NCBI GenBank assembly: GCA_022385805.1
Contig: MU277760.1
Coordinates: 1 to 50,748, forward strand
From: Pilatotrama ljubarskyi
Lineage: Eukaryota > Basidiomycota > Agaricomycetes > Polyporales > Polyporaceae
Length of the DNA stretch: 50,748 nucleotides
Reading direction: 5' to 3'
Below the pieces are notes generated by a model that saw only the letters and a program-made list of their open reading frames with translations, had not been told where the DNA came from and did not search any database. The translations under genes were made by a program, and so were the position numbers. Each line of letters begins with the position of its first letter. Position 1 is the first letter of the stretch. This document shows, one piece after another, positions 1-10,068 of this stretch.

Positions 1-110
1 CACGGCGTGAAAACCTATGTTGCTGACGGTTCGAATACGGGCAGAATGAGGCGATTCCAACAAGATTGCAACGAAATAAGTACGATATAATAGCGGAGAT
101 AGAACAGCAT
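1..110 (+). repeat. Left terminal inverted repeat of the Tnp2 transposon
   Basis: Reverse complement of 6383-6492. Pairing is perfect over bases 1-74, then a mismatch at 75 and two more before 110, beyond which similarity fades. Confidence 0.93.
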
Positions 111-421
111 CATTATGATACGATTGCTGAACCATAACTTGTCGATTCCTGCCAATATCCTACTCCCGTCGGACTTTCGTTAGAATGTCGGACCTCATGG
201 GCGGCCGGCGGCTAGCAGCTCCGCGTGGCTCGTACCGCTCCTTCCCCCGGCTTCTCGCCAGCTATAGCAGTCGAGAGCACCATGTATAGCAAAGCTGGCG
301 TAGATCATATATGACAGGAGTAGACACAAGTGCGAACAAAGTACCGAAATCAAGAGTGTGCCGGTGAGGATCAGCAGGAGCGAGTCCGAGTCCTCAACTT
401 GGCTCGATACCCCAACCCACC

Positions 422-2073
422 ATGCCAGACCCACCCGAGCCTCGAAACGCCAGCGCCGCCCTAGCGAGCTTGAAAGCCACCGTGCTGAAGGTGGAGGAGC
501 ACGAAGAGAAGTTGCATGAGATCGAGAACGGGGCGAAAGGTCTGCGAGGCGAGCTCACCACGGTTCTGAAAGCGCTTCACTTGGAAATCGGGACCGCTAA
601 GGCGGAAATTCTGACTTTGCGCGAGCGAGTCGCCATTCTGGAGACCGCGCTGGGCCTTGAGGTCGATGGCGAAGGCGGAGGCGAGGATGCTGGGGGAGAT
701 GTCACGGCAGAGGGTGTTGAGGGCGAATCAGCTGCAGAGAGGGAGAAGATTGAGAGGAGCATCGGCTTCGTCAACAGCAAGCCAATCAAAGTAAGTACAG
801 TCGACATACCACGGGTCTTATCTTTGGCCCTATGACGCTTGCTGACCGCCCCGGGGTGTTGGTAGACGGCGGTGAATCTCGTCTTCAAACATCTGATGGG
901 CGTCTCGACACTCGTAGGTGAGAGGCTTCCGCCGCATCCCAATTTCCCGACCGGCGAAGCTCCGTACGTCGTACCCATTGACGCCGCTACGGGCGAGGCT
1001 TTCCTCCGGTTTCGGTGGGACAAGGACGCAAAGCACCCCTCGAATGCGCCGGCCATCAATAAGGTCCTCCTCGGAGTGCGCACACTCGGGCCCACCTTGT
1101 ACCCCGGCTGCGCCGTCCTCCTTCCATCAGTACTCGAAGCTCACCTAAAGGAACGTGTGCTGAAGAAGTATAAGTACTTGCACAACGAGTGGAGCCGCGA
1201 GAACAGGACTGACGAGACTTCCCGTGAAGACGAGGAGGACGCGGAGGCTGCAGCGGCTTTTGGGCTTGAACACGGAGAGGAAGAGGATGGTGGTGTGAAA
1301 GATAGGTCAGCCAAGCCGCCACGAAACAAACGAGCAACTCACAATTCACGCGTTGCCTCGGTACGTCGGATCAACACTCGTTTGCGCAGCATCTGATAGC
1401 CCAATCTTGAGCAGAAACTTGCTATTCTCATACGCAAGAGGAAGGCTCACCCGGAGTACTCCCACCCAAAGTACGACGCGGCATTCATTGCGAATGCGAT
1501 GTCAGAGGAGGAGGATGATCCAGAGGTACAGGGAGGTGAGGGAAAGAGGTACATCAGTCATGCGCCGGATTACCGGAGTGAACAGGTCGGTTCTCATTGG
1601 CCTGTTCCGAGATGGCTTCCTGTGAGAGAGCTAACTTCATCCTCGGGCAGCTTACGGAGCTCTACGCTGCCCTGGAGGCTTCAGATGATCCCGAGCCTGA
1701 TAAGTCCGGCCGAGGGATGGTGCCGCGTGTGCGAGGCGATGTCATTGTCAACGCGGTTCCACCGAAAGCCAAGGTACTCAAAAATCGTCTTCGTGCATGG
1801 CAAGTCAAGCCAGAGCTGCTTGATAAGCACCCGGAGTGGCTCACGAGCGGGCGGGTGGCTGCGAACGGTACATTATGGGGCGAAGCGGAGGATCCAGTGG
1901 ACATGGAGCCAAAGAAGCGGAAGGAAGGCCCATGTGCGACGGCTGTCACTGGTGCATTGCGGCGGAAACGTCGCCAGGTGGATACGAAAGCTGTAGCGAA
2001 GACTCAAGAAGAGCTGGATGTGATGTTGGGTGGGCAGAGCGTTACGGACTTGATTGATAGATTCAGCGGCTAG
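422..2073 (+). CDS. Transposon accessory protein, function unknown (4 exons)
   Basis: Exons 422-790, 866-1360, 1415-1585 and 1651-2073 (introns 75, 54 and 65 bp) join in frame to 485 residues. The N-terminal ~120 residues form a charged, coiled-coil-like helix with heptad-like EEHEEKLHEIE and later RERVAILE. The middle segment contains VFKHLMGV and a conserved-looking LYPGCAVLLP. A third block, KYDAAFIANAMSEEEDDPE, is followed by an aromatic/charged ISHAPDYRSEQL stretch, and the C-terminus is rich in Lys/Arg (KKRKEG, RRKRRQ), suggesting nuclear localisation. I know similar SEEEDDP-type proteins only as uncharacterised basidiomycete proteins linked to transposons. It lies tail to tail with the transposase, so a role in transposition (DNA binding or a partner of the transposase) is inference. 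The GC-rich frame has no internal stops. Confidence 0.75.
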
Positions 2074-2116
2074 CTCACCTTGCACTAGGTCACCGAGGCG
2101 TCGCGAGTTACGGCAC

Positions 2117-5100
2117 TCAGCCGGCGACCGGTGCCTGCATTCCTTCCTCTTCCCCCTCTCCCAAAATCTCGTCCACTGCCCCCTGCAACCAGTCATCATC
2201 AGGCTCAATCCCCGTCTATGTAATATTAGCAGTGCAAATATCAGAAGAGTTGGAGAGAACGTACACGGTCGAACGAGTGTACAACATATAGCGGGTGATC
2301 ATGGCCTAGGCGGTGTGAATGGACTGGGATCAGAGCCACCGATGCCGAGATGGCCGTTGTCAGAATGACCTCAGCATCCCAAAATTTGCCTCGATGCACG
2401 ACGTGCGTGCCTAAGTCCATCGCACTGCGAGAGAACATCAGTCAGAGTCATTCAATCCGTGTCCAACATACTACATATCCCAGGGCATACTGGGGAGAGT
2501 GTCGTCGGCAAGCATCCGTTGGACGACAGAGCATAGCACCGGGGGCTTGCCTTCGACGTGAGTTTCGAAATGATACAGCAGCTTGCATGGAACTTGCGTC
2601 TCCGGGAAGTCGACGAGTCCAAAGCGATCCTTCCCAGAACGATTATCGAGAAGCGAACCGAAGCGCAGGCCCTCCTTGTAGATGAACGGCAGTGCGACAG
2701 CGCATCGAGAGGCGACGAGGGGGACGGTGTTTGGCTGCAAGGCAAAGTCGTGTACGAGGGGGAGATCAGGCCACAGTGTCTGGAGATGAGAGAGAACAAG
2801 CCCGTAGACATTCATGCTCGACGTGCTCAGCTTGCGCAAGTCGGTGAACGAAACCTGGGTGCTCCTGCGGGCAGGCATAATAATTACGCCCTCTGATAAG
2901 TTGAGCATCAACAACTTGAATACAGCACGTAATGGATCGGCCACTTACCAGTGCCAAACCCCGCAAGCTGTGTCTGTACAGTTCCCCTGTCCACGCCTCT
3001 CGGATTGATATAGTGCTCCATCAATTCTTTCTCTTTTCTGGAGAGGTCGGATGGGGTGGATATCGACTCAATACGCGTGAGCCACTGGTGTCAGCGCCGA
3101 GGATTCTCTTAGAGTCACAACAATAAGATCCTCACTAGTTCATGAAGCCGATGCTTCGAGACCCAGTTCCGCATCAAGGTTACCTCCATCTCGCCGCCGT
3201 CATGACCGTTATGTTTGACCTTCTCCTGGTCGCCGTTGCACCGCTCAAAAGCGAACAGCCACCATCCGTACGTTGGCCCGCATGATGGAAAGACCCACAC
3301 ATAGTGCATGGCGATGTGATGGTTAATGACGAGATGGACACCGAGGGATAGCAGACCTTGGCAATGTTTTTGTAGGTAGCGTTGTCCTCTGCCGACATAT
3401 CCCATGTTCGTTTTCTTCCTCGCAAGTTGGCGCTCTGCGACTGCCAGAAAGAGGCCGTACTGATAGATTGTAGCGCGGTTACGGCAGAATGTGGGCGGAG
3501 AAGCTGATTGCGCAGGAATGGGGGGAGCCAAAGCAGTGATTTTGTCGTTCTCGTCTCGCCAGGTGAGCCAGAGGATGGTCGGCTTGACGTTGCACCAGCA
3601 GCGCCATTGGTCCGCTTTCTGGAGCGAGTGCTGCTCACCCAGCTGCACAGACAATCCAGATTAGTAGCGAGACGGACGAGAAGCTTGACAAGTGAACAAC
3701 AACTCAAATCGACTTACGTTCTTTGGTAGCCGGCTGATCCCAGACGGCCACTCAATCGAGTTGATGTACATCTGGAAGTCCCGCCATTGTGCGGCGTCGA
3801 GGAGGTAGCCGTCTACAACGACCTTGTCGAATTCGAACTTGACAAGTCCTGCAGCCCCATGGCGAGAGCGTCAGCAGCACTGTGCCAAAATGCGTAGTGG
3901 CAAGCTCTGTGCATGCACCGGGCGACATACCTAGGTAGAAATTGTGCATCAAATCAATCGCGTTCGATTTGACAGGCATCCATCCCGGGAGCTCATTCAG
4001 CAACGTGTGCCGAGAGCCACCTGCGTCGAGGATACGCTTTCGCGCTGCCTTGGAGGATGCCACCTTCGACTTGAATCCCCACATAAGCTGTTCCCAGTCG
4101 TCACGAATTTTGAAGTCTACGCCGCGCTTATCATCGTCCTGAGGGGCCCGGATACAGTAGAGACAAAACTCACTCTCTATATCATAACCAGCTGGCGCAT
4201 TGATGTCTTCATGGCTGATCTGACATATGTTGCAGGTGTGCGTCTTGTGGGCGTGTCCTGCTGCACCGATGATCTTGCGCATCGCCTCTATGTCACTGAC
4301 ATGCACTTCAATACCACCGTTTACCCGCGGCGGAAGCTCGCGCTTGTACATGAGCATGATGACACCTACAGGACGCGTCAGGAACCCGTCAGAAACACGA
4401 TAGAAACCTCACCTTTGTACAGCAAGTCGAGGTCCCACTTCAGCGGCAGCAAGGCATTATTGAGCTGCTCAAGACTTGGCTCTTTGGGGCCCGGAATGAG
4501 GGTTATCAGGTGGACATTTTGCATAAGATAGCGGACGCATCGGGATAGGTTGTTGAACGCAATATACACGCCACCAGCGGAGTGATGCCGGCCAGAGATA
4601 ATCCCAAACCTGACCATTCAGTGAGCAGACACATGTGCACTCAATACGATAGTAAGACTCACCAGTCGATGTTCAGGGTCATGCTCAACCCGACATCGCA
4701 CTCGGCGAGCTTCATGCGTGACCCTGGGGAGATTTCCACGTCCCTCACCGCGCCATCTGCATCAATGACACGCTTGAGCCCCATCGGCAGCTGCCCAAAG
4801 CGTGATCCATCGTAAATGTCGTGCATAGGTGTGTCATCATTCAAGGGGGGCGGATCTACATGGTCAGACATGTCAACGAGGTTGTCGACGAAGTCAGGGC
4901 GTAGCAGATAGCGACGGAGGCCTGTCACGAGGGAGTACCAAGGCTGTATCTTGGCGGGGACTCGTCTCTGGGCTGTCGAATCGCAGGAACCAGCTCCCGG
5001 GATGTTAGGACCACCGCCGTTGTTATGCCCTTCGTGTAATATGTCTTCCTCGCGCCGTCGCTTGAGATTGACCTTGTACACGATTCCAGGGCACCGTGGC

Positions 5101-6131
5101 ACAGTACAAGACGGAGCCTCGAGTGACGCGAGCTCTTCCAGCGTGTAGGGTTTCCAGCAGTGAGTGCAGACCGGGATCTGAGTGATGTAGTCGTCAAGGT
5201 GCAGTCCAAGACGTCGCCCAGCTGTTTGCAGTGTGCGGGCAGGCTTTGGATGAGCAGGTAGCATCCCCACAAGCTCGACAGCATCTAGGACGGTTCGTAT
5301 AACACGCTGAGATGCGCGGACGGTCTGGTGGTCAAAGATGTTGCCAAAGACTCCTTGCATATAAGCCAGACGAACAGACGGCACCTCCCGGAAGGCAGGG
5401 ACGAGGTCAGAACCACTGTCGTCCTCTAGAAGGCGGCGTCGTTCAGCCTCGTCAGGATCCTCGGGACTAGGTGACCTCCCAGAATAAGCAGCGCGAGCAG
5501 GAGCGTCCAGAACAGCCTCAGGAAGAGGTACATCATGTGGAGGAGGAGAATTAGAGCTCCAAGCATCTTCGGTGTCATCTCCGGCGCGCTGAGAAGGACT
5601 ATCAGATAGGTACCCAGAGTCGTCCAGCAGATCATGGCCATGTGATCCCCAGTCCAGATCATCGTCAGAGGACATACGCGAGTCCACAGCAGGCATAGGA
5701 CCGGCAAGAGGTGGATCCTGAGAACCACCGGCTTGTCCAATTGCTGTACCTCGCGAAGGGCTCGTGCGAGGGTGTTCGTGCTGTACCACTGGTGTAGACG
5801 GCCTGTGTATCGTAACAGCGGGAGTCGCGTCAGTCTGTACAATACGGGATGGGTTAGTTGCCGAGGCAGCGTCGTTCCGACTCGTAGCTGCTTGTTGAGC
5901 AGCACGGACTGTGTCTGCTTTCCGATGTCGAGCAATTTGCAGCGGCGTGAGATAGTCGAAGCCAGTGGGTTTCTTGCTGCAGACTGAACAGCGACATTGT
6001 CGTACACCTTGTGAATACTGTACGTTTGCGGCCGCCTGGTAGAATTTGATATTGTTTGCAGATCACGGCTCACTGGCAGCCACACTGTTACTGGGCAGAA
6101 AACGTACTGCTAGGACAGAATCCGAGCTCAT
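2117..6131 (-). CDS. Tnp2-type (CACTA-like) transposase, 10 exons
   Basis: Exons in transcript order: 6131-6108, 6035-4663, 4609-4413, 4365-3931, 3848-3718, 3642-3136, 3084-2949, 2892-2475, 2424-2265, 2215-2117. They sum to 3480 nt, an uninterrupted 1159-residue frame, which strongly supports the joins. Residues 22-27 are a CRCSVC zinc-knuckle-like motif, as expected at the N-terminus of fungal Tnp2-like proteins, followed by a long acidic/proline-rich stretch. The conserved core then runs in the usual order: LIPGPKEPSLEQLNN (~505), HTCNICQISHEDIN, IDLMHNFYLG (~670), WPSGISRLPKN, LGEQHSLQKADQWR, LVINHHIAMHY, GWWLFAFERCNG, GGEMEVTLMRNW. It should bind the inverted repeats and cut and join DNA in the nucleus. 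The short first exon (8 codons, donor GTACGT) is the least certain part. An optional 35-nt intron inside exon 4 was rejected as it would shift the frame. Confidence 0.88.
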
Positions 6132-6382
6132 ACTGGTATGTTGAGGATACAGAGAGCTTTCTGCGTTGAAGAAGGAAGAGAGTAAGACGCATATAGCCGC
6201 AGCCAGAGGGGTGGACGGAGGTGGTGGCGTCGAAGGCACCCGACACGCTCGCGACGCGTTGCTCATTGACACAGGTGACCGCGTATGCGGGTGCACGCGC
6301 GCTCAAGGCGCCTGCCTTTCAAATTCCTGGGCGGCCCTGGAGTATAATCGCGACGCAATCACGTTATAATCGAGCAATTCTG

Positions 6383-6492
6383 ATGCTATTCTATCTCTGC
6401 TATTATATCGTACTTATGTCGTTGCAATCTTGTTGGAATCGCCTCATTCTGCCCGTATTCGAACCGTCAGCAACATAGGTTTTCACGCCGTG
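6383..6492 (-). repeat. Right terminal inverted repeat of the Tnp2 transposon
   Basis: Mirror copy of bases 1-110. It marks the right end of the element, and ordinary intergenic sequence follows from 6493. Confidence 0.93.
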
Positions 6493-7757
6493 AAGTCGAA
6501 CGGCATTGAGTAGACCTGGGGAGATCTGTATGGTTCAGGATGGATCGCCAAAAATCGAACCTCAGGACAGTTTCCAGATCCACAGGGATCCACAGCGAGC
6601 CATCCCGGACCGTTCGAAGTCGTTCGCGCTGGATCGAAATGGATCCGAATGGATATTGTCAATTCTCACTGGGGATGAGAGCCAGCAGAAAGCCCTCTGA
6701 CCCGGGAATCTGGAAACCTAAGCGCCATACGGCCTGGAGACATTCACCTTCTGTTACTTTGCTCACAGGTCTTGATTTCCTCACCCAACTTCCTGGAATA
6801 CCAAGCAGCCCATTGAGCTCTATGCGGCCATACAGAAAGTATGTGTGTACGGTGCGATCGTGCTAAGCTACAAGGCAATGTCCAGCTTCTGGGGTCACCC
6901 TGGGCGCTTATCCAGCATCTGGGGATGGGATAGTAAGTACAGGCGTCTCCGCACTATGCGCAACGATAACGATACGCTCTTCGGGGTGAGTCCGCGACAA
7001 GGGGCGCGTCGAGATCCGCCAGCATCTGCGTGCCTGTGCGTGAGCGAGAGAGTCAAGCCGTTGCGTTGAGGCTGGCGGGAAAGCGGACCCCGCGCGGTCT
7101 CATGCGAGGAAGTGAACATCGGGGAGATGTGACGGAAGCGGCTTGAAGCAGCTAAAAGAGCTCGTTAAGCCAGGAATACGGGAGATAGTCTGCAAGGGGT
7201 CCCTCCTGCCGGTGTGCCAGCGGTCCGTGTAGAGCTCAGACTTCGTCGGCAACCGACAGCTTTGGCAAGGACTTGCGGTGCAGCGGCAGACATTCCGAAC
7301 ACACAACGATACGTACGCTATGATATGGCGATGCAGACTGACCATGTGAACTCTGACTCCCAGGTATATACGGCAACGAAGTCTCCTGTGGACGAGTCCG
7401 CCTCCTCCTGACGAACGCCGATGAAGGCGGCGCAGAGCATCTTGTGGGTCCGAGCATTCAGAATGCGATGCGACCGGACTCTGGTGAGGGGACGCGCAAC
7501 TCACCTTCACTACGGAGGAGCGGTTGACCATATTACAACTAGTACTGTATGAGACCGCGGCCTCGACGATCTCCCGTCCAGCATACGGCTTAACCTCACC
7601 TCACGACGACTGCTGCTTGGATGGAGACGCCACTTACTGCTGTCCTCGAGGCATCCGCGACGACCATGATGCACAGAGAGGGGAGGTTGCCGACAATAAC
7701 ATGACCCACATACATAGCGCGATACAATCCGACCAAGTCCCAGATGCCCTTCTGCCC
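6493..7757. other. Intergenic: no recognisable gene
   Basis: Between the transposon and the mitofissin stop codon. Only short, mutually inconsistent reading frames in both strands. The part nearest 7757 probably holds the mitofissin 3' untranslated region. Confidence 0.5.
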
Positions 7758-8038
7758 TCATCTCCTCGAGTCCCGTTTGAAGTAGGTGCTGTTCACCGCC
7801 GTGCCTTGAACGAGATCGAATATCGATTCCCCGAACCCGAGATACTTGTCTGCGACCGAGCGCAGCGTAGGATCCGTGATCTTCTCCGTCTCCAGCCTAC
7901 AACGTCGCAGTCAGACCCTCGTCCAGGTGCATGCAATGGTCGTACGTACGTGAATCCGCTCGAACGTCTCACGCCCGCCAGCAAGGTGGAGAGCAAAACG
8001 GCGTCCACGCCGTAGTGGATGAGCCTGCCGAGAACCAT
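7758..8038 (-). CDS. ATG44: Mitofissin (Atg44 / DUF1748 family), 75 residues
   Basis: Exon 1 is 8038-7950 and exon 2 is 7896-7758, split by a 53-bp intron with donor GTACGT and acceptor TTGTAG. The product begins MVLGRLIHYGVDAVLLSTLL and continues AGVRRSSGFT | LETEKITDP, then SVADKYLGFGESIFD and ends YFKRDSRR. Length and order match the fungal DUF1748 family: an N-terminal amphipathic/hydrophobic helix, the R-SSGFT turn, and the second VADKYLGFGE helix. Members of this family (mitofissin, Atg44) act in the mitochondrial intermembrane space and drive membrane fission needed for mitophagy; that role is known from yeasts and is inferred here. I chose the ATG at 8038 because it starts at the family's usual MV-G position; an in-frame GTG lies two codons upstream. 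The gene is easily missed because neither exon is long. Confidence 0.9.
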
Positions 8039-8802
8039 CTTCACTCGCTGTGGTGTTACGAAGACAGGAGTACGGTAGAGTGAAGGAAAGGCAGTTCTGT
8101 GTGGTAGATGGAGAGAAGAGTGAGGGCGGCGGTGGGAGACAGCGATATACTCGTACTGCTCCTCTGCCGATGCGATTCCGCATGTGGACGGCAGCGATCC
8201 TGTAGCGCGCGTGTGGGCCTCTGAGTTATCAAGGTTAGTTTTACCACTTATCGGCCCAAAATAACTCCCCTACCGCGCAAGTGTCTGCTGATATCTACCC
8301 ACTTCAGATCCATCTTGCAGCTCTGCTCTGGTCGCCTTCTTCGTCTGCTTCGGTTCTCATACTTAGCCTCTGTACCTCTCGACGACGTACTGCTTCTTAA
8401 CAGGGTCCTTATCCGAATATGCGACTCATATGGGCCTCTTAACTCCCTGCTGTGGGAGGCGGCTCGTTATATGCAGAGAAAACATGGGTCACCAGTGGAC
8501 TGGCCGACGTCAGGACGATCTCGACCTCTACACTCCCCGATTCTCGAAGTTCACAAGCTGCGTCTGATCCTTGGTCGTCGGCGGCAGTGTGATATGTCTG
8601 GCAGTCGGTCAACGGTATGGTGAGCGGTGCGCTTGAGTGGGATCACCTGGTGGCTACCTGCAGCCACCGGTTATGTAACTCGGGACACACTTCGATGTCT
8701 TTCGCTGCCGTACAGGCTGCAAACATGAGGTCGGGCATTCAAATTCTGGCTGCAGCTCTCACTATATAATAACTGCTCTTCACTCGACTCTGTTTTGCGA
8801 AT
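8039..8802. other. Divergent intergenic region, mitofissin / sulfite oxidase
   Basis: Shared upstream region of two divergent genes. A frame at 8315-8623 has no family resemblance and I do not call it. A TATA-like box lies at the right end (see 8762). Confidence 0.45.
8762..8770 (+). promoter_or_regulatory. TATA-like box of the sulfite oxidase gene
   Basis: CTATATAAT lies about 35-40 bp before the first ATG (8803), implying a very short 5' leader. Position and sequence only; no other promoter element is evident. Confidence 0.45.
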
Positions 8803-10068
8803 ATGCCTACCATGGACTATTCTCAGGAGGTGCCGCATTCGAGCCTCCTCATCGTGCGTGCTCAGCAGCCGTACAACGCCGAGCCCACCGCGGCTGCTCT
8901 CGTCGAGTTTCCTATCACTCCTGAAGACCTCATCTACTGCCGAAACCATGGACCTGTGCTCGAGTATGACGATGAGAGCTTCGTCGTAACTGTCAACGGT
9001 ACTCAGGGGTCACGCACCTTCACTGCCAAGGAGTTGCGGGAGGCGTTTCCTCGCGCCGAGGTCATTGCTGCTCTGCAGGTGTGCTCTTCACCGCATCGGT
9101 TTGGGATATGTCATCATGTGTCTAACCTCTCTCAGTGTGCTGGGAACAGGCGGAAAGAGATGGACGAAGTCAAGAAGGTCAAAGGTGTCCTCTGGAATGA
9201 CGGCGTCATCTGCAACGTTCGATGGACCGGAGTGTGGCTCCGCGATGTCCTCCAAGAGGTGGGCGTCGACCCTCAAGCTCTGAGCGGCTGGCACGTGTGC
9301 TTCGCGTCGCACGTCACCCGCTGTCAGGACGACGAGTACTATGGAGGGTCCATTCCGCTGTCGAGGGCGATGAATCCAGATGACGATGTGCTACTCGCCT
9401 ATGAGGTACGGATGACGCGTTGAAACAAATTGCTGTGAATACTATAACAACCTCTCTGTTAGATGAACGGTCAGGGACTCTCACCTGACCATGGTTGGCC
9501 TCTGCGCGTTGTCGTGCCGGGCATCCTTGGCGCTCGGTGGGTTAAATGGGTAGACACTATCTCTCTCTCGCCCGACGAGTCGCCCAACTTCTACCAGCAA
9601 CGGGATTACAAGGTTCTGCCTCCCGAGGTACACAGATCCGCAGAAGGCACATGGATATCACGCACTAACTTAGCATTGCTCCAGGTGGACAGTAAAGAGA
9701 AGGCTGAACCCGTTTGGTCGAAGATCCCCTCGCTGACGACCCTTCCATTGAACTCGGTGGTCGCTTCAGTCACTCGCAAGGAGCACGACTCCGTCCTCGT
9801 CAAGGGCTATGCCATCGGCTGTGGCGACGTCCAAGTTGCCAAGGTTGAGGTCTCGACCGACGATGGCGCCACCTGGCATGAAGCACGAATCACGTATCAG
9901 GAGGGGAAATGGAGCTGGACGCTATGGGAAGCTCGCTTGGAACACGTGCCCCAGTCGGGCATCGTATACAGTCGAGCGACGGACCGCAATGGAGAGGTGC
10001 AGCAGCGTGAAGGGAAGTGGAACTTCCGGGGCGTCGCTTACAACCCATGGGGTCGGGGGAAGTGGTGA
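8803..10068 (+). CDS. Molybdopterin-dependent sulfite oxidase
   Basis: Exons 8803-9078, 9136-9405, 9463-9627 and 9685-10068 give 364 residues with all introns (57 bp each) in phase 0. The N-terminal oxidoreductase molybdopterin domain contains YCRNHGPV (~50) and LQ|CAGNRR, whose Cys93 is the expected molybdenum ligand; the splice junction falls directly before it. HGWPLR and GARWVKWVDTI follow, then a C-terminal Mo-co dimerisation domain with VEVSTDDGATWHEA and a W-rich end (YNPWGRGKW). The enzyme oxidises sulfite to sulfate, detoxifying sulfite from sulfur amino acid breakdown. There is no cytochrome b5 domain, as in other short fungal and plant-type enzymes, so it may use oxygen or a separate acceptor. 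An ATG at 8812 (ACCATGG context) gives the family-typical MDYSQE start and may be the real one. I see no clear targeting signal. Confidence 0.93.

Larger units (their letters stand above)
1..6492. mobile_element. Complete CACTA-like (Tnp2-type) DNA transposon
   Basis: The first ~110 bases are the reverse complement of 6383-6492: bases 1-74 pair perfectly, and I count three mismatches up to base 110. The repeats enclose two convergent genes, an accessory gene (422-2073, +) and a transposase (2117-6131, -), whose stop codons lie 43 bp apart. Both reading frames are intact after splicing, so the element looks autonomous and young. The ends read CACGGCGTGAAAACC..., sharing the CAC start of CACTA-type ends. 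The left flank lies outside the window, so the target-site duplication cannot be read; the right flank begins AAGTCG. Assignment to the Tnp2/CMC group rests on transposase motifs. Confidence 0.88.

Noticed and set aside
4141..4177. Possible 35-nt intron (GTGAG..CTCAG) inside transposase exon 4
   Set aside because: It is too short and would shift the frame into a stop; reading through stays open and keeps the total divisible by three.
8315..8623. Plus-strand frame of 102 codons upstream of sulfite oxidase
   Set aside because: No family resemblance, no splice continuation, and it lies in a divergent promoter region.
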